Source of the DNA: Deltaproteobacteria bacterium
GTDB taxonomy: Bacteria > Myxococcota_A > Polyangia > Polyangiales > B10-G4
Reading direction: 5' to 3'
Length of the DNA: 35,471 bases
Assembly (NCBI GenBank): GCA_003647065.1
Contig: QMMC01000012.1
Span: 1-35,471, forward strand
In this document: piece by piece, positions 7,865 through 16,469 of the stretch
How positions within the stretch are numbered: position 1 is the stretch's first letter
How the letters are laid out: the number at the start of each line of letters is the position of its first letter
Position numbers and translations under genes: made by a program
The notes under the pieces: generated by a model
Seen by the model: only the letters and a program-made list of their open reading frames with translations
What the model was told of the DNA's origin: nothing
Databases searched by the model: none

Positions 7865-8738
7865 TCGGCTCATCGAAGCCCTCGCCCAGGAATTCCCGGG
7901 TGCCCTCCAAGAAGCAGGTGGGCGGGCGCTCTTCCTACCCCACAGCGAGGACGAGCTTTCGGAGGCGCTGCGCATCGCGACGCGCATCGGCGCACCCTTG
8001 TCTGCGCCCGGTGGGGGCCACCGCGACGAGTCGGTGATCATCGACCTGCGCCGAATGGCCGACCTCCTCGCCTTCGACGCAACCTCTCACCTCGCCCACA
8101 TCGAAGCGGGGTGCCCGGTGGCCGAGGTCGAGGCGACGCTCTTGGGTCGGGGCCTGACCCTAGGCCTCGCGTCGGCGCCGGAGGAACCCATTGGAACGTG
8201 GCTTGCCAACGGCGCCGCGGGCGCTCGAGACAGGAGCTCGGATCCCGTCGACCAGCTCGTCGCGGGCTTGTCCGCGGTCCTCGCCGACGGTCGGCGCTTG
8301 CACATTCGCCCGGCCCCCCGCCGCGCCGCCGGCCCCGATTTGATCGCCGCCTTCATCGGTGGCCGAGGGCGCCTCGGCGTAATCACCTCGGTTCATCTCG
8401 TCGCCCGGCCCGCGACCGACATCACCCCGGTAGCGTTTCACTTCGACGATCAGAATGACGCCGCCGCAGCGCTGGCGTGGATGCGTGGCCGGGGAGTACG
8501 GCCCGTGCGGAGCGAGATTCGGGTCGAAAATGACAGAGGAGCAATACTCGCGCTGCAACTCGACGGCCCAGAGCGCCTGCGCGCGGTGAAGTTGGCCGTC
8601 GCCCGACAGGTGGCCGACGAGCGCGGGGGCGTCCTGGTAGAAAATGCCCCGGCCCCGCGCGGCGCCGCCCCGATACCGCATTCCGAATCCATCGACGCCC
8701 TCGGAGCGGCCCTCGACCCCTCGCGCATCTTGGGCTGA
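7854..8738 (+). CDS. FAD-binding protein, GlcE-like short form
   Basis: The 294-residue product has an FAD_binding_4 domain (about 25-190) with the flavin-loop SAPGGGHRDESVIIDLRRM and later GRGRLGVITSVHL. The C-terminal part is short and ends ALDPSRILG, as in FAD-linked oxidases. Length and layout resemble GlcE, the small FAD subunit of glycolate oxidase, rather than GlcD. ATG at 7854 overlaps the upstream oxidase by 11 bases, so the two are translationally coupled and probably form a complex with the Fe-S protein. The substrate is not readable from sequence. Confidence 0.78.
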   Translation: MARDRLIEALAQEFPGALQEAGGRALFLPHSEDELSEALRIATRIGAPLSAPGGGHRDESVIIDLRRMADLLAFDATSHLAHIEAGCPVAEVEATLLGRGLTLGLASAPEEPIGTWLANGAAGARDRSSDPVDQLVAGLSAVLADGRRLHIRPAPRRAAGPDLIAAFIGGRGRLGVITSVHLVARPATDITPVAFHFDDQNDAAAALAWMRGRGVRPVRSEIRVENDRGAILALQLDGPERLRAVKLAVARQVADERGGVLVENAPAPRGAAPIPHSESIDALGAALDPSRILG

Positions 8739-8794
8739 GCTATCGGTCGCCGCCACGACTCGCGCGTCTGCCACTTTCGAGCTACCCCGGGGAT

Positions 8795-9460
8795 GTGACC
8801 ACGCTTCGAGACGAGCCTCGCCTCATCGCCCAGGAGCGTGGCCTCTGGGTCCTGCACAAGCCGAGCGGATACGCGGTTCATCGGACCGGTGACGAGAGCA
8901 TCCCCGACCTGCAGCGATGGGCCCGAGCTGCGCTCGACGCCCCCGAGACGCTGTCTCCAATCCACCGACTGGATCGGGACACGTCGGGAGTGGTGCTCTT
9001 CGCGGCCGACGCCAAGATGCTGAGTGAGGGGGGCTCGTGGTTCGCCGAGGGATTGGTGAAGAAGCGATACGTGGCGCTCGTCCACGGGCGGGCGCGCAAG
9101 AAGGGGATCATCCGGCGCCCACTCCAAGATTCACGGCGCGGTCGACGCCTCCCTGCCGTCACCCGATACCGTTGCCTCGCTCTGTACGGCGCATGCAGCT
9201 ACCTCGGAGTGCGCCCGGAGACGGGGCGACAGCACCAGATCCGAAAACACCTCACCGGCCTCGGACACCCCATCGTCGGAGACACTCGGTATCGCGCCAA
9301 GCGCGTTCGATCCGTCCCCGGCTTCCCGGGGCGGCTGTGGCTGCACGCCGGGGTCATCGAAGTGCCCGGAGGTCAGCGCTACGAGTCCCCGTTGCCGCCG
9401 GAGCTCGTGGCCCACTTGGAGCTTCTGAAGCAAGCTCAGGACGTAGATGCGCAGTCCTGA
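8795..9460 (+). CDS. RluA-family RNA pseudouridine synthase
   Basis: The 221-residue product carries the RluA catalytic motif HRLDRDTSGVVLF, with nucleophile Asp60, plus LWVLHKPSG near the start and RPETGRQHQIRKHL near 145-160. These enzymes convert uridine to pseudouridine in rRNA or tRNA. No S4 RNA-binding domain is present, so it is a short form like RluA, TruC or RluE; the target RNA cannot be told. GTG at 8795 is used because the ATG just before it is closed by an immediate stop. GGGG lies close upstream. TACCCC ends six bases before the start, a weak match to the leaderless pattern seen elsewhere. Confidence 0.85.
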   Translation: MTTLRDEPRLIAQERGLWVLHKPSGYAVHRTGDESIPDLQRWARAALDAPETLSPIHRLDRDTSGVVLFAADAKMLSEGGSWFAEGLVKKRYVALVHGRARKKGIIRRPLQDSRRGRRLPAVTRYRCLALYGACSYLGVRPETGRQHQIRKHLTGLGHPIVGDTRYRAKRVRSVPGFPGRLWLHAGVIEVPGGQRYESPLPPELVAHLELLKQAQDVDAQS

Positions 9461-9514
9461 GGGAGCCCTCGGTCACGAAATTGCTTTTGCGGGCCAACGA
9501 CGCATGCTGACGCC

Positions 9515-11752
9515 TTGAAGACCCTCGAACGCAGGCTCGGGCTGACTTCCGTCGTGGCCATCAGCATGGGCGCCATGCTCGGCAGCGGGCTCTTCGTCCT
9601 GCCAGGGCTCGCGACGGGCATGACCGGCCCCTCGGTGTGGCTCGCCTATCTGGTGGCGGGGCTCCTGGTCCTCCCGGCGGCGCTCTCGAAGGCAGAGCTC
9701 GGGACGGCGATGCCGACGTCGGGGGGAACCTACGTCTACATCGACCGCGCCTTCGGACCCTTCGCGGGTACCATCGCGGGGCTCGGTCTGTGGCTCTCCT
9801 TGTTGCTGAAGAGCGCCTTTGCTCTCGTCGGATTCGGCGCATACCTGACGGTCATCGTCGACATTCCTCTGGTGCCGACGGCCCTCGCCCTCCTGGTCGT
9901 CGTCACCGGTCTGAACGTCGTCGGCGTACGAAAGGTGGGGCGCGTCCAGATCGCGGTCGTCGTGCTCTCGATCATCGGCCTCGGGACCCTCGCGATCTGG
10001 GGGTCTTTTTCGTTTCGTTCCGACTACCTCACGCCGGCCTTCACGGACGGCACCACGGGCTTCATCGCAACGGTAGCGTTCGTCTACATATCGTTTGCGG
10101 GCGTGACCAAGGTCGCCGCCATCGCAGAAGAGGTGTCCAACCCCAACCGGAACCTGCCCCTCGGCATCCTGCTCTCCCTCGGGCTGGTCACCGTCCTCTA
10201 CGTCGCGATCACCCTGGTCCTGGTCGCCAACGTTCCCGCCGCCGAGCTCGGGGACGACCTGCACCCCATCTACACCCTGGCCGAACGCATCGCTGGTCCG
10301 ACCATGGGGCTGCTCGCTGCGATCCTCGGCGTGATCACCATGACGTCCATGGCGAACGCCGGGATCCTCGCGTCCTCGCGCTTCCCCTTCGCGATGAGCC
10401 GGGACCGGCTCCTGCCCCAACCTCTGTCCTGGGTCGAGCCCCGCTTCATGACCCCCATCGCGAGCATCGTCGCGACCGCCGCCGTGATGGCCGTGGCCAT
10501 CCTTCTCTTCGACGTCGCCAAGATCGCCAAGATCGCTGGCTCCTTCATGATCGCCGCGTTCGTCGCCGAAAATGCGACCGTCATGTGGCTCCGGGAGAGC
10601 GACGCCCAGTGGTACAAGCCAGCCTTCCGGACGCCCTTCTACCCTTGGGTGCAGATCGCAGGGATCATCGGCGGCCTCGGCCTCCTGGGGATGATGGGGC
10701 TGCTGGCGCTCTACGCCATGGGCGCCATGACGCTCCTCGGCACGCTCCTCTACGTGGCCTATGGTCGTCGACGCGCCGACCGGGTCGGTCTCTATGGCCG
10801 CCTCGGGCCCCGCCAGGACCTGATCGCCGAGCTCGACCCCACGGGCCACGATTTACGCGCCGCCCTCCCCGGTGAAGCGGAGGTCGTCGTCGCGCTCCTC
10901 GGCGAGGAACGCAGCCCCGAGGCTCTGGTGGAGATGGGGGGCGCCCTCGCCATCGGCGGTAAGGTCGAGGTGGTGCACCTGACCGACGTGCCGGATCAAA
11001 CCGCCCTCGAGGGGGTCGATGACGACCCGACGATTGAGTCTCTCGAGCGGCGGGTCGAGGCCCTCGGTGACGAGCGGGGCTTCGACATCGAGTTCGACGC
11101 CGCGGTGACCCATGACGTCCTGCGAACAGTCCACGAGGTCACCAACCGCGTGCACTGCCAATGGCTGGTCATGGAATGGCACGGCGAGAAGAGCTCTGGC
11201 ATCTCGCTCTTCAATCCGCTCGGGTCGATGATCAATCACCTCACGGCCAATCTCGCCTTCTTCAAGGACGTCGGGATCCGCTACTTTCGAGAGATCTTGG
11301 TCGTGCCCGAGCCGGGCCCAAACGACGTGCTCGTCGCGACGACCGCCGACCACTTGGCAACGACCCTCGGCGCACGCCTCACGTTCGTACGCTACGTGCC
11401 GGAGCCGGCGAGCAACGTCACCAAAACGGCGACGCTCACCTACCTAGCGCAGCTCGGCGACCTCTGTGAGAGCAAACCAGAATTGCTCCTGGTACACGGA
11501 CAAGAGCACGCCAAGGCGATAGCTGAGCTCACGGTGAGCTACGACCTCGTCGTCATCGGAGACCGCCCCGGCACGAACCTGCGAGAGAGGTTCTTTGGCA
11601 ACGAGGTCGAGCGGATCACGGAGAAGGCTTCGTGCTCGGTCATTCGGCTGAAGACGCCGCGCACCATCACCAACGATTCGGTACCGCCGCCGCCGATCGC
11701 CGAGGGTGAAGCGGCGAGCGATGCGGCCGTCGACGACGACGCAGTCGATTAG
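9515..11752 (+). CDS. APC-family permease with C-terminal universal-stress-like domains
   Basis: The 745-residue product begins with an APC (amino acid-polyamine-cation) transporter of about 410 residues and roughly 12 membrane segments. The family signature is in TM1 (SMGAMLGSGLFVLPG); TM6 is near YISFAGVTKVAAIAEE. The C-terminal 330 residues are soluble, with two UspA-like units at about 435-570 and 580-705 (the second with DLVVIGDRPGTNL and ending SCSVIRLKTP). Transporter-USP fusions are known, and the USP part may bind nucleotide and regulate transport. The substrate is unknown. TTG at 9515 is the only start giving the full TM1. The last 30 residues are acidic. Confidence 0.88.
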   Translation: MKTLERRLGLTSVVAISMGAMLGSGLFVLPGLATGMTGPSVWLAYLVAGLLVLPAALSKAELGTAMPTSGGTYVYIDRAFGPFAGTIAGLGLWLSLLLKSAFALVGFGAYLTVIVDIPLVPTALALLVVVTGLNVVGVRKVGRVQIAVVVLSIIGLGTLAIWGSFSFRSDYLTPAFTDGTTGFIATVAFVYISFAGVTKVAAIAEEVSNPNRNLPLGILLSLGLVTVLYVAITLVLVANVPAAELGDDLHPIYTLAERIAGPTMGLLAAILGVITMTSMANAGILASSRFPFAMSRDRLLPQPLSWVEPRFMTPIASIVATAAVMAVAILLFDVAKIAKIAGSFMIAAFVAENATVMWLRESDAQWYKPAFRTPFYPWVQIAGIIGGLGLLGMMGLLALYAMGAMTLLGTLLYVAYGRRRADRVGLYGRLGPRQDLIAELDPTGHDLRAALPGEAEVVVALLGEERSPEALVEMGGALAIGGKVEVVHLTDVPDQTALEGVDDDPTIESLERRVEALGDERGFDIEFDAAVTHDVLRTVHEVTNRVHCQWLVMEWHGEKSSGISLFNPLGSMINHLTANLAFFKDVGIRYFREILVVPEPGPNDVLVATTADHLATTLGARLTFVRYVPEPASNVTKTATLTYLAQLGDLCESKPELLLVHGQEHAKAIAELTVSYDLVVIGDRPGTNLRERFFGNEVERITEKASCSVIRLKTPRTITNDSVPPPPIAEGEAASDAAVDDDAVD

Positions 11753-11813
11753 GACCGGTCGTACGCGCGCGGCCGACGCTACGCCTTTTCGCGACCTAGG
11801 CCGCGTTCGGCCA

Positions 11814-12944
11814 TCAACCGCGTCGGCGGCGCCGGGCCCAAGCGATCGCGGCGACGCAACCGAGCCACGCAGCGACGGGGGTGCTGTCGCGGCTCGTAGG
11901 CATCGCGCGGCAGCCGCACCCGCCGCTGACGTCTTCGTCGGGTCCCGAACCGGTGTCGACCCCGGAGTCGGTGCCCGGAGGCACACCCGTGTCCGGGGCC
12001 GGCGGCCCGGAGTCTCCCGGCGGAGACCCGGAGTCGACCCCCGAATCGGACGGCGGCGCACCCCCGTCGAGGATCGGCGGCGGTTCGTCGACTGTCGGGC
12101 CGATGTAGTTCCGGGCGATCACCACGTTGTCGAAGTCGACATACATGTCCCGGGGCGGAACCCAGCTGCCGCCGTAGTAGATGTCGAACCAGATGTTCTC
12201 TAGGTGCAGCCGCTCGACGTCGCGGAACTTCACGTCGGTCTTCTCGTAGACCATCACGCCATCGACCCACCCTCGGAGAACACCGTCGTTTTCACCGGGG
12301 GTGTTGTTCCGCACGTAGCACTCGATCTGATACCAGCGCCCGACCTCGAGGGCTCCACCGGGCCCGATGGGCCCCCCGGACCAGAACCAGTTGGCGCCAT
12401 AGGTCCCCGTCATGTCGGCGTGATAGGCGTAATATCCAATCCTCGTGGCGCCGGTGTCGCGACCCGATTCGGGCTGCCAGAAGAGCATGCGAGCACTCCA
12501 GCCGTTCGTCCCGTCGGAAGGGCGTCCCCCCCAGCCGGCCGTGTCGTAGGTCGCCCCGAAACCTGGGAGCTTGCCGCCACCACCGCCGTCCGTCGTCCAG
12601 GTGGGGCCGAGGCGAATGGAATAGCGGAAATGCATCTCCGCCGGCGGGGCCATGCCCATGTCGACGAAGTCGTACTTGAAGCTCGTGCCGTAGTGCTCCC
12701 CCGCCGGGACCGACACCCGGAGGTGCGAAGAGCCCCCGAAGGCGCCGTCGGTCTCGATGGTCGTATTGCGCGGCGCCTCACTGCGGCCCCACGCGGTGTA
12801 CCAATCGGCGGCCTCGAAGCCGTCGATGAGCACGATATCGGTCCGGCCTTCGAGGCCAGGCTCCTGGGCTGCGGCGGTGGCGCCGTGACTGACCAAAAGA
12901 GCAACCAAGAGAGCCAGCAACACTTCCATCGACAACTCGCGCAT
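11814..12944 (-). CDS. Secreted polysaccharide-lyase-like protein with MYXO-CTERM tail
   Basis: The 376-residue product has a signal peptide (MEVLLALLVALLVSHGATA). A beta-sandwich domain at about 35-285 resembles polysaccharide lyase family 14-type or concanavalin-like lyases (GKLPGFGATYDTAGW; WYQIECYVRNNTPGENDG; DMYVDFDNVVIARNYIGP). A Pro/Asp/Ser/Gly linker (about 290-340) precedes GCGC (342-345), a hydrophobic helix and RRRRRG, the MYXO-CTERM sorting signal. It is probably held at or released from the outer surface and may cut an acidic glycan; catalytic residues were not assigned. ATG at 12944 has GAGGAG eight bases upstream. It lies downstream of prfA, with a 95-base gap. Confidence 0.85.
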   Translation of the reverse strand: MRELSMEVLLALLVALLVSHGATAAAQEPGLEGRTDIVLIDGFEAADWYTAWGRSEAPRNTTIETDGAFGGSSHLRVSVPAGEHYGTSFKYDFVDMGMAPPAEMHFRYSIRLGPTWTTDGGGGGKLPGFGATYDTAGWGGRPSDGTNGWSARMLFWQPESGRDTGATRIGYYAYHADMTGTYGANWFWSGGPIGPGGALEVGRWYQIECYVRNNTPGENDGVLRGWVDGVMVYEKTDVKFRDVERLHLENIWFDIYYGGSWVPPRDMYVDFDNVVIARNYIGPTVDEPPPILDGGAPPSDSGVDSGSPPGDSGPPAPDTGVPPGTDSGVDTGSGPDEDVSGGCGCRAMPTSRDSTPVAAWLGCVAAIAWARRRRRG

Positions 12945-13039
12945 CGGGACGCTCCTCTCAGCGACCGGTGCCGCCAGAATCGGAGTTTACCCCACGACCA
13001 GAGGATCGGTCGCCTGAAGCTGGAGCCTCGCGCGGAGGC

Positions 13040-14116
13040 TTAGGAGGTGCGCATGCCCTGCTGCCGCAGCTGCTCCGCCTGGTGGTGACCGCGGAGGGCG
13101 TCGATGAGCTCGTCGAGCTCGCCCGAGAGCACGGACTCGAGCTTATGCAAGGTCAGGCCGATGCGGTGGTCGGTGACGCGGTTCTGCGGGTAGTTGTAGG
13201 TGCGGATCTTCTCGGACCGGTCACCCGAGCCGACCATGTTGCGGCGCTCGGCGCCGACGGTCTTGGCCTGCTCGGCGCGCTCCTTGTCGAGGAGGCGAGC
13301 GAGGAGGATCTTCATGGCCTTGCTCTTGTTCTTGATCTGCGAGCGCTCGTCCTGACACTGGACGACCAGGCCGGACGGAAAGTGGGTGAGGCGCACGGCG
13401 GAGTCGGTCCGGTTGACGTGCTGGCCCCCGGCCCCGGACGCCCGGTAGGTATCTACGCGCAGGTCCTCGGGGTCGATGGAGACTTCCACTTCGTCGGCCT
13501 CGGCGAGGACCGCGACGGTCGCCGTCGACGTATGGATGCGCCCCTGGGACTCGGTCGCCGGCACGCGCTGAACGCGGTGCACGCCGCCCTCGAAGCGCAG
13601 GCGCGAAAAAACGCGGGCGCCCTCGATGAGCAGGACGACCTCTTTGAGGCCCCCGGCCGACGCTTCGCTGGTGGACATGATCTCCACCTTCCAGCGTTGA
13701 GACTCGGCGTACCGCGTGTACATGCGCAGAAGGTCCGCGGCGAAGAGGGCCGCCTCTTCTCCCCCGGCCCCACCACGAATCTCGAGGATCGTATTGCGCT
13801 CGTCCGCGGGGTCTTGCGGTAGGAGCAGGAGCGAGAGCTTCTTTTCGATGACCCCGAGCTCGGCTTCGAGTTCGGGGATCTCATCCTGAACGAGCTCCCG
13901 GAGCTCCGGGTCGTCGAGCGCCTCGCGGTCTTCTTCGAGGCGCTTCTCGACGTCCCGGAAACGCGCGTACTCCTCGACGATCTCCGTGAGGTCCGCGCGC
14001 TCCTTCATCAGCGCCATGTAGCGCTTGGTGTCGTTGGCGACGTCCGGCTGGCACAGACGCTCCTCGAGCTCGGAGTGCCGAGCCGCGAGGTCGTCGAGCT
14101 TTGCGAGGGGGAGCAT
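13040..14116 (-). CDS. prfA: Peptide chain release factor 1
   Basis: The 358-residue product reads UAA and UAG stop codons and triggers peptide release. It has the PxT codon-reading motif as RVPATES (Pro186-Thr188), which marks RF1 rather than RF2 (SPF), and the catalytic GGQ at 230-232 ([16 protein letters not shown]). The N-terminal coiled domain and the C-terminal region are complete. ATG at 14116 matches the usual RF1 N-terminus; GTG at 14146 would add ten residues and cannot be excluded. It follows rpmE on the same strand. PrmC, often adjacent, is not downstream here. Confidence 0.95.
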   Translation of the reverse strand: MLPLAKLDDLAARHSELEERLCQPDVANDTKRYMALMKERADLTEIVEEYARFRDVEKRLEEDREALDDPELRELVQDEIPELEAELGVIEKKLSLLLLPQDPADERNTILEIRGGAGGEEAALFAADLLRMYTRYAESQRWKVEIMSTSEASAGGLKEVVLLIEGARVFSRLRFEGGVHRVQRVPATESQGRIHTSTATVAVLAEADEVEVSIDPEDLRVDTYRASGAGGQHVNRTDSAVRLTHFPSGLVVQCQDERSQIKNKSKAMKILLARLLDKERAEQAKTVGAERRNMVGSGDRSEKIRTYNYPQNRVTDHRIGLTLHKLESVLSGELDELIDALRGHHQAEQLRQQGMRTS

Positions 14117-14159
14117 CGCCGTGCGCGTGGGGCCCTCCCGGGCCACCCGCGCTCAAACC

Positions 14160-14450
14160 TCAGGCGGAGGCTTCGGCTTTTGCCGCAGCCTCGGCCTCGG
14201 CCTTGGCGGCCTTGGCCTCGGTCCGGGCCTTGGCTTCTGCCTTGTGCGCATCGAGCTTCGCGTACTTCTTCTTGAAGCGCTCGACCCGGCCCGCGGTGTC
14301 CATGAGCTTCTGCTTGCCCGTGTAGAACGGGTGGCAGGCGCCGCAGATGTCGACGCCGTAGGAGCCCTTGGTGGACTTGGTTTCGTAGGAGTGCCCGCAA
14401 GCGCACTTGATCGTGGCGTCGGCGTACTCGGGATGGATTTCCGGCTTCAT
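14160..14450 (-). CDS. rpmE: Large-subunit ribosomal protein L31 (zinc type) with Ala/Lys/Glu tail
   Basis: The 96-residue product contains the L31 core with zinc ligands C16, C18, C36 and C39 ([17 protein letters not shown] and [16 protein letters not shown]). It is therefore the zinc-containing form rather than the zinc-free YkgM type. After about residue 65 comes an Ala/Lys/Glu-rich helix of about 30 residues not found in the short E. coli protein. ATG at 14450 has a GAGAAGG-type site upstream. A promoter lies about 43 bases upstream. prfA follows downstream. Confidence 0.95.
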   Translation of the reverse strand: MKPEIHPEYADATIKCACGHSYETKSTKGSYGVDICGACHPFYTGKQKLMDTAGRVERFKKKYAKLDAHKAEAKARTEAKAAKAEAEAAAKAEASA

Positions 14451-14492
14451 GGCTACCTTCTCGTCCCCTCCGTGGATAAGAGGGGGGGGCGG

Positions 14493-14521
14493 TATCTAGC
14501 GGATCACTCCGAGGGTGGCAA
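14493..14521 (-). promoter_or_regulatory. Probable rpmE-prfA promoter
   Basis: On the minus strand TTGCCA (14521-14516) and TAGATA (14498-14493) are separated by 17 bases, the optimal spacing, upstream of the rpmE ATG. It would drive rpmE and prfA. Confidence 0.6.
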
Positions 14522-14648
14522 GCCCCTGTCCAAAGGACCGTCGAGGCCCCCGAAGTAGGCTAGGATCCCGGCGAAATCCGCCAAGTGCCCGAGGTTGCCC
14601 GTTTTTTGGCTAAATCTCCGGCTCTCGGCTAACAGAGGAGAAGAAGGC

Positions 14649-14927
14649 ATGGGTCAGAAGCGCATCCAGTTGGTGGTCCGGGGACGGGTACAAGGCGTGT
14701 ACTACCGGGCGACGGCGCAGCGGGAAGCGCGGGAACACGGCCTCACCGGCTGGGTGAAGAACCGCCCGGATGGCTCGGTCGAGCTGGTCGTCGAAGGCGA
14801 GGAAGACGACGTCAAAGACTTCCTCAACTGGGCCCAGGCCGGCCCGACGACCGCTCGCGTGGACAAGGTCGAAACCAAATGGCGAAGCTACACGGGCGAA
14901 TACGCCGAGTTCCGAATCGTCTCCTGA
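14649..14927 (+). CDS. acyP: Acylphosphatase
   Basis: The 92-residue product hydrolyses the carboxyl-phosphate bond of acylphosphates in the cytoplasm. It has the family motifs VRGRVQGVYYR (catalytic Arg20) and GWVKNRPDGSVE (catalytic Asn38). ATG at 14649 has GAGGAG about seven bases upstream; an earlier start at 14595 has none. The length is typical for the family. Its end overlaps the start of the next gene by 49 bases. Confidence 0.93.
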   Translation: MGQKRIQLVVRGRVQGVYYRATAQREAREHGLTGWVKNRPDGSVELVVEGEEDDVKDFLNWAQAGPTTARVDKVETKWRSYTGEYAEFRIVS

Positions 14928-16435
14928 CGGCCTTGGCCTTCGCCCTGGGCATCGCTACGGCGGTAACCGGTGCATGGGCTCAAGACCATCCGGACGACTC
15001 GTCGGCCACCGGAACGGAGGCCGAGGCCGGAACGCGCGCGAGTGAACTCGAAGGGTGGGCCCGGGACCTCGCGAGCGACGACGACGGTGCGCGGCGACGC
15101 GCATGCATCGCCCTTTCGACCCTGGAGAGCGAGGCCCTGCCCGCCATCGAGGCTCGCGTCGCGTCCTTCGCCCGGCCTGCCTTCGACTCGGACGAGGCGT
15201 ACCGAACGATCAACAAGTTCCGCCACGCCGTCGGAAGTCTGCGGGCCGACGAAAACGTCGACGTCATCCCCGGTCTGGCGACGCTCCTCGCCGAAGACCG
15301 CGCGCCGATGACGGTGGCCCTCGTCGAACGGCGCCTCCTCGCCCGGTCCCTCGTCGACATGGCCTCGATCGACGCCGCGACGGCCCTCGGTGACATCATC
15401 GCCACCGACCCCCGGGCGTGGCGATGGGAATGGCGCCGCATGGTCTGGCGCCTCGACAACCGGGCCCTGCCGATGCTCCTGACCCTCGAGAACCACAGCG
15501 ACGGTGGGGTGCGACGGGGTGCGCGGTGGGGCATGCGGGAGATCGGCCTCACGAACCCGGGACGCGCGGTGCAGACCGACGACATGCGCCTCCTCGCGGA
15601 GCTCCTCCGCGCTTATGGGACCGTGCGCCAGATGGACGCCATGCGCGTCGTCGTCGGCTTCGTCACCCACGACCGCGCCCAGGTGAGGAACGCTGCCCGG
15701 TGGGCGACCGAGCGGTACGGGCGCAACGCGATTTGGCAGCTCCGCGAGGGTTACCGAAACCTCACCGGCTCGAGAGCCGACGAGAGCCTGGGTTGGGAAG
15801 CTACTGCAGCGGCGCTCTACCGCGCCCACGACGAGGCACGCCTCGCCCCGGTCCGCGACGTGCTCGAGGCCGGCCGCGCCGCCCTCGTCGCCGGCGATCT
15901 CGATACGATGCGCGCCAAATACGACGCGGTCCTCGCCGCGGCACCGGACCTGCCGCAACGAGGGGAGCTGGCGCCGGGGTACGCGGCCCTCGCGGCCCGA
16001 GCGGTGACGCGCGGCGAGGTGACCGAGGCCAGGCGCTTCTACCAGCGCGCCCTCCGCCTCGCCCCGAGTCATCAGAACGCCGCGCTCTGGCGTGCGGACC
16101 AGCGCTTCCTCGTCGCTGAACAACACCTCGCCGTTGGCGTGGCGGACCTCGGCGCCTACCGCGCGGTCCTCGTCGACGACCCGACCCACCGAGGCGCCCA
16201 GGCGTTCATCGCCGCAGCAAACGGAGAGGCCCCGGGAGCGCCTGGAGTCCCGGTGAAGCGGGTGGCCCTCGCCGGGGCGGCTCTGATGCTGCTCGCCGCC
16301 GCCGCGTACCTGTGGATGCAAAGGCGCGAGGAGGACGGGTTCGAAGCCGACGGCCTCCGGGACGACCAGGACGACTACGAGGACGACTACGGCGAGGAAC
16401 TCCTCGACGTGAGTCCGGACACGCTGCCGGGCTGA
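14879..16435 (+). CDS. Exported protein with repeat helices and C-terminal membrane helix, unknown function
   Basis: The 518-residue product starts with ATG at 14879 inside acyP. That start has AAGGTCG about eight bases upstream and gives a good signal peptide (basic N-region, LLTALAFALGIATAV, AWAQ). Residues about 40-320 are helical with HEAT-like pairs (GVRRGARWGMREIG; AQVRNAARWATERYG). Residues about 325-450 look TPR-like (RFYQRALRLAPSHQNAALWR). A membrane helix near 460-478 (VALAGAALMLLAAAAYLW) is followed by a highly acidic 40-residue tail. The body would be periplasmic with a cytoplasmic acidic end. I do not recognise the family. It is co-directional with the envelope genes downstream. 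Confidence 0.78.
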   Translation: MAKLHGRIRRVPNRLLTALAFALGIATAVTGAWAQDHPDDSSATGTEAEAGTRASELEGWARDLASDDDGARRRACIALSTLESEALPAIEARVASFARPAFDSDEAYRTINKFRHAVGSLRADENVDVIPGLATLLAEDRAPMTVALVERRLLARSLVDMASIDAATALGDIIATDPRAWRWEWRRMVWRLDNRALPMLLTLENHSDGGVRRGARWGMREIGLTNPGRAVQTDDMRLLAELLRAYGTVRQMDAMRVVVGFVTHDRAQVRNAARWATERYGRNAIWQLREGYRNLTGSRADESLGWEATAAALYRAHDEARLAPVRDVLEAGRAALVAGDLDTMRAKYDAVLAAAPDLPQRGELAPGYAALAARAVTRGEVTEARRFYQRALRLAPSHQNAALWRADQRFLVAEQHLAVGVADLGAYRAVLVDDPTHRGAQAFIAAANGEAPGAPGVPVKRVALAGAALMLLAAAAYLWMQRREEDGFEADGLRDDQDDYEDDYGEELLDVSPDTLPG

Positions 16436-16457
16436 ACGCGGGCCCACAGATACGCGC

Positions 16458-16463
16458 TACACT
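16458..16463 (+). promoter_or_regulatory. Candidate leaderless -10 (TACACT) of the first CxxCH lipoprotein
   Basis: GCTACACT ends six bases before GTG 16470, so transcription would start at or next to the start codon. The same element and spacing occur at 17362 and 21620. No -35 is evident. Confidence 0.5.
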
Positions 16464-16469
16464 CTCTGC

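Noticed and set aside
9473-10849. 458-codon minus-strand frame over the permease
   Set aside because: Its product is almost all Asp, Gly, His, Arg and Glu, the usual mirror of a membrane protein in high-GC DNA.
13024-13040. AGCCTC-N5-GAGGCT hairpin at the prfA end as terminator
   Set aside because: Only six pairs, overlaps the stop codon and has no T-tract; not enough for a call.
14888-16447. 519-codon minus-strand frame opposite the exported repeat protein
   Set aside because: The plus frame has a ribosome-binding site and signal peptide; the minus frame has no recognisable feature.
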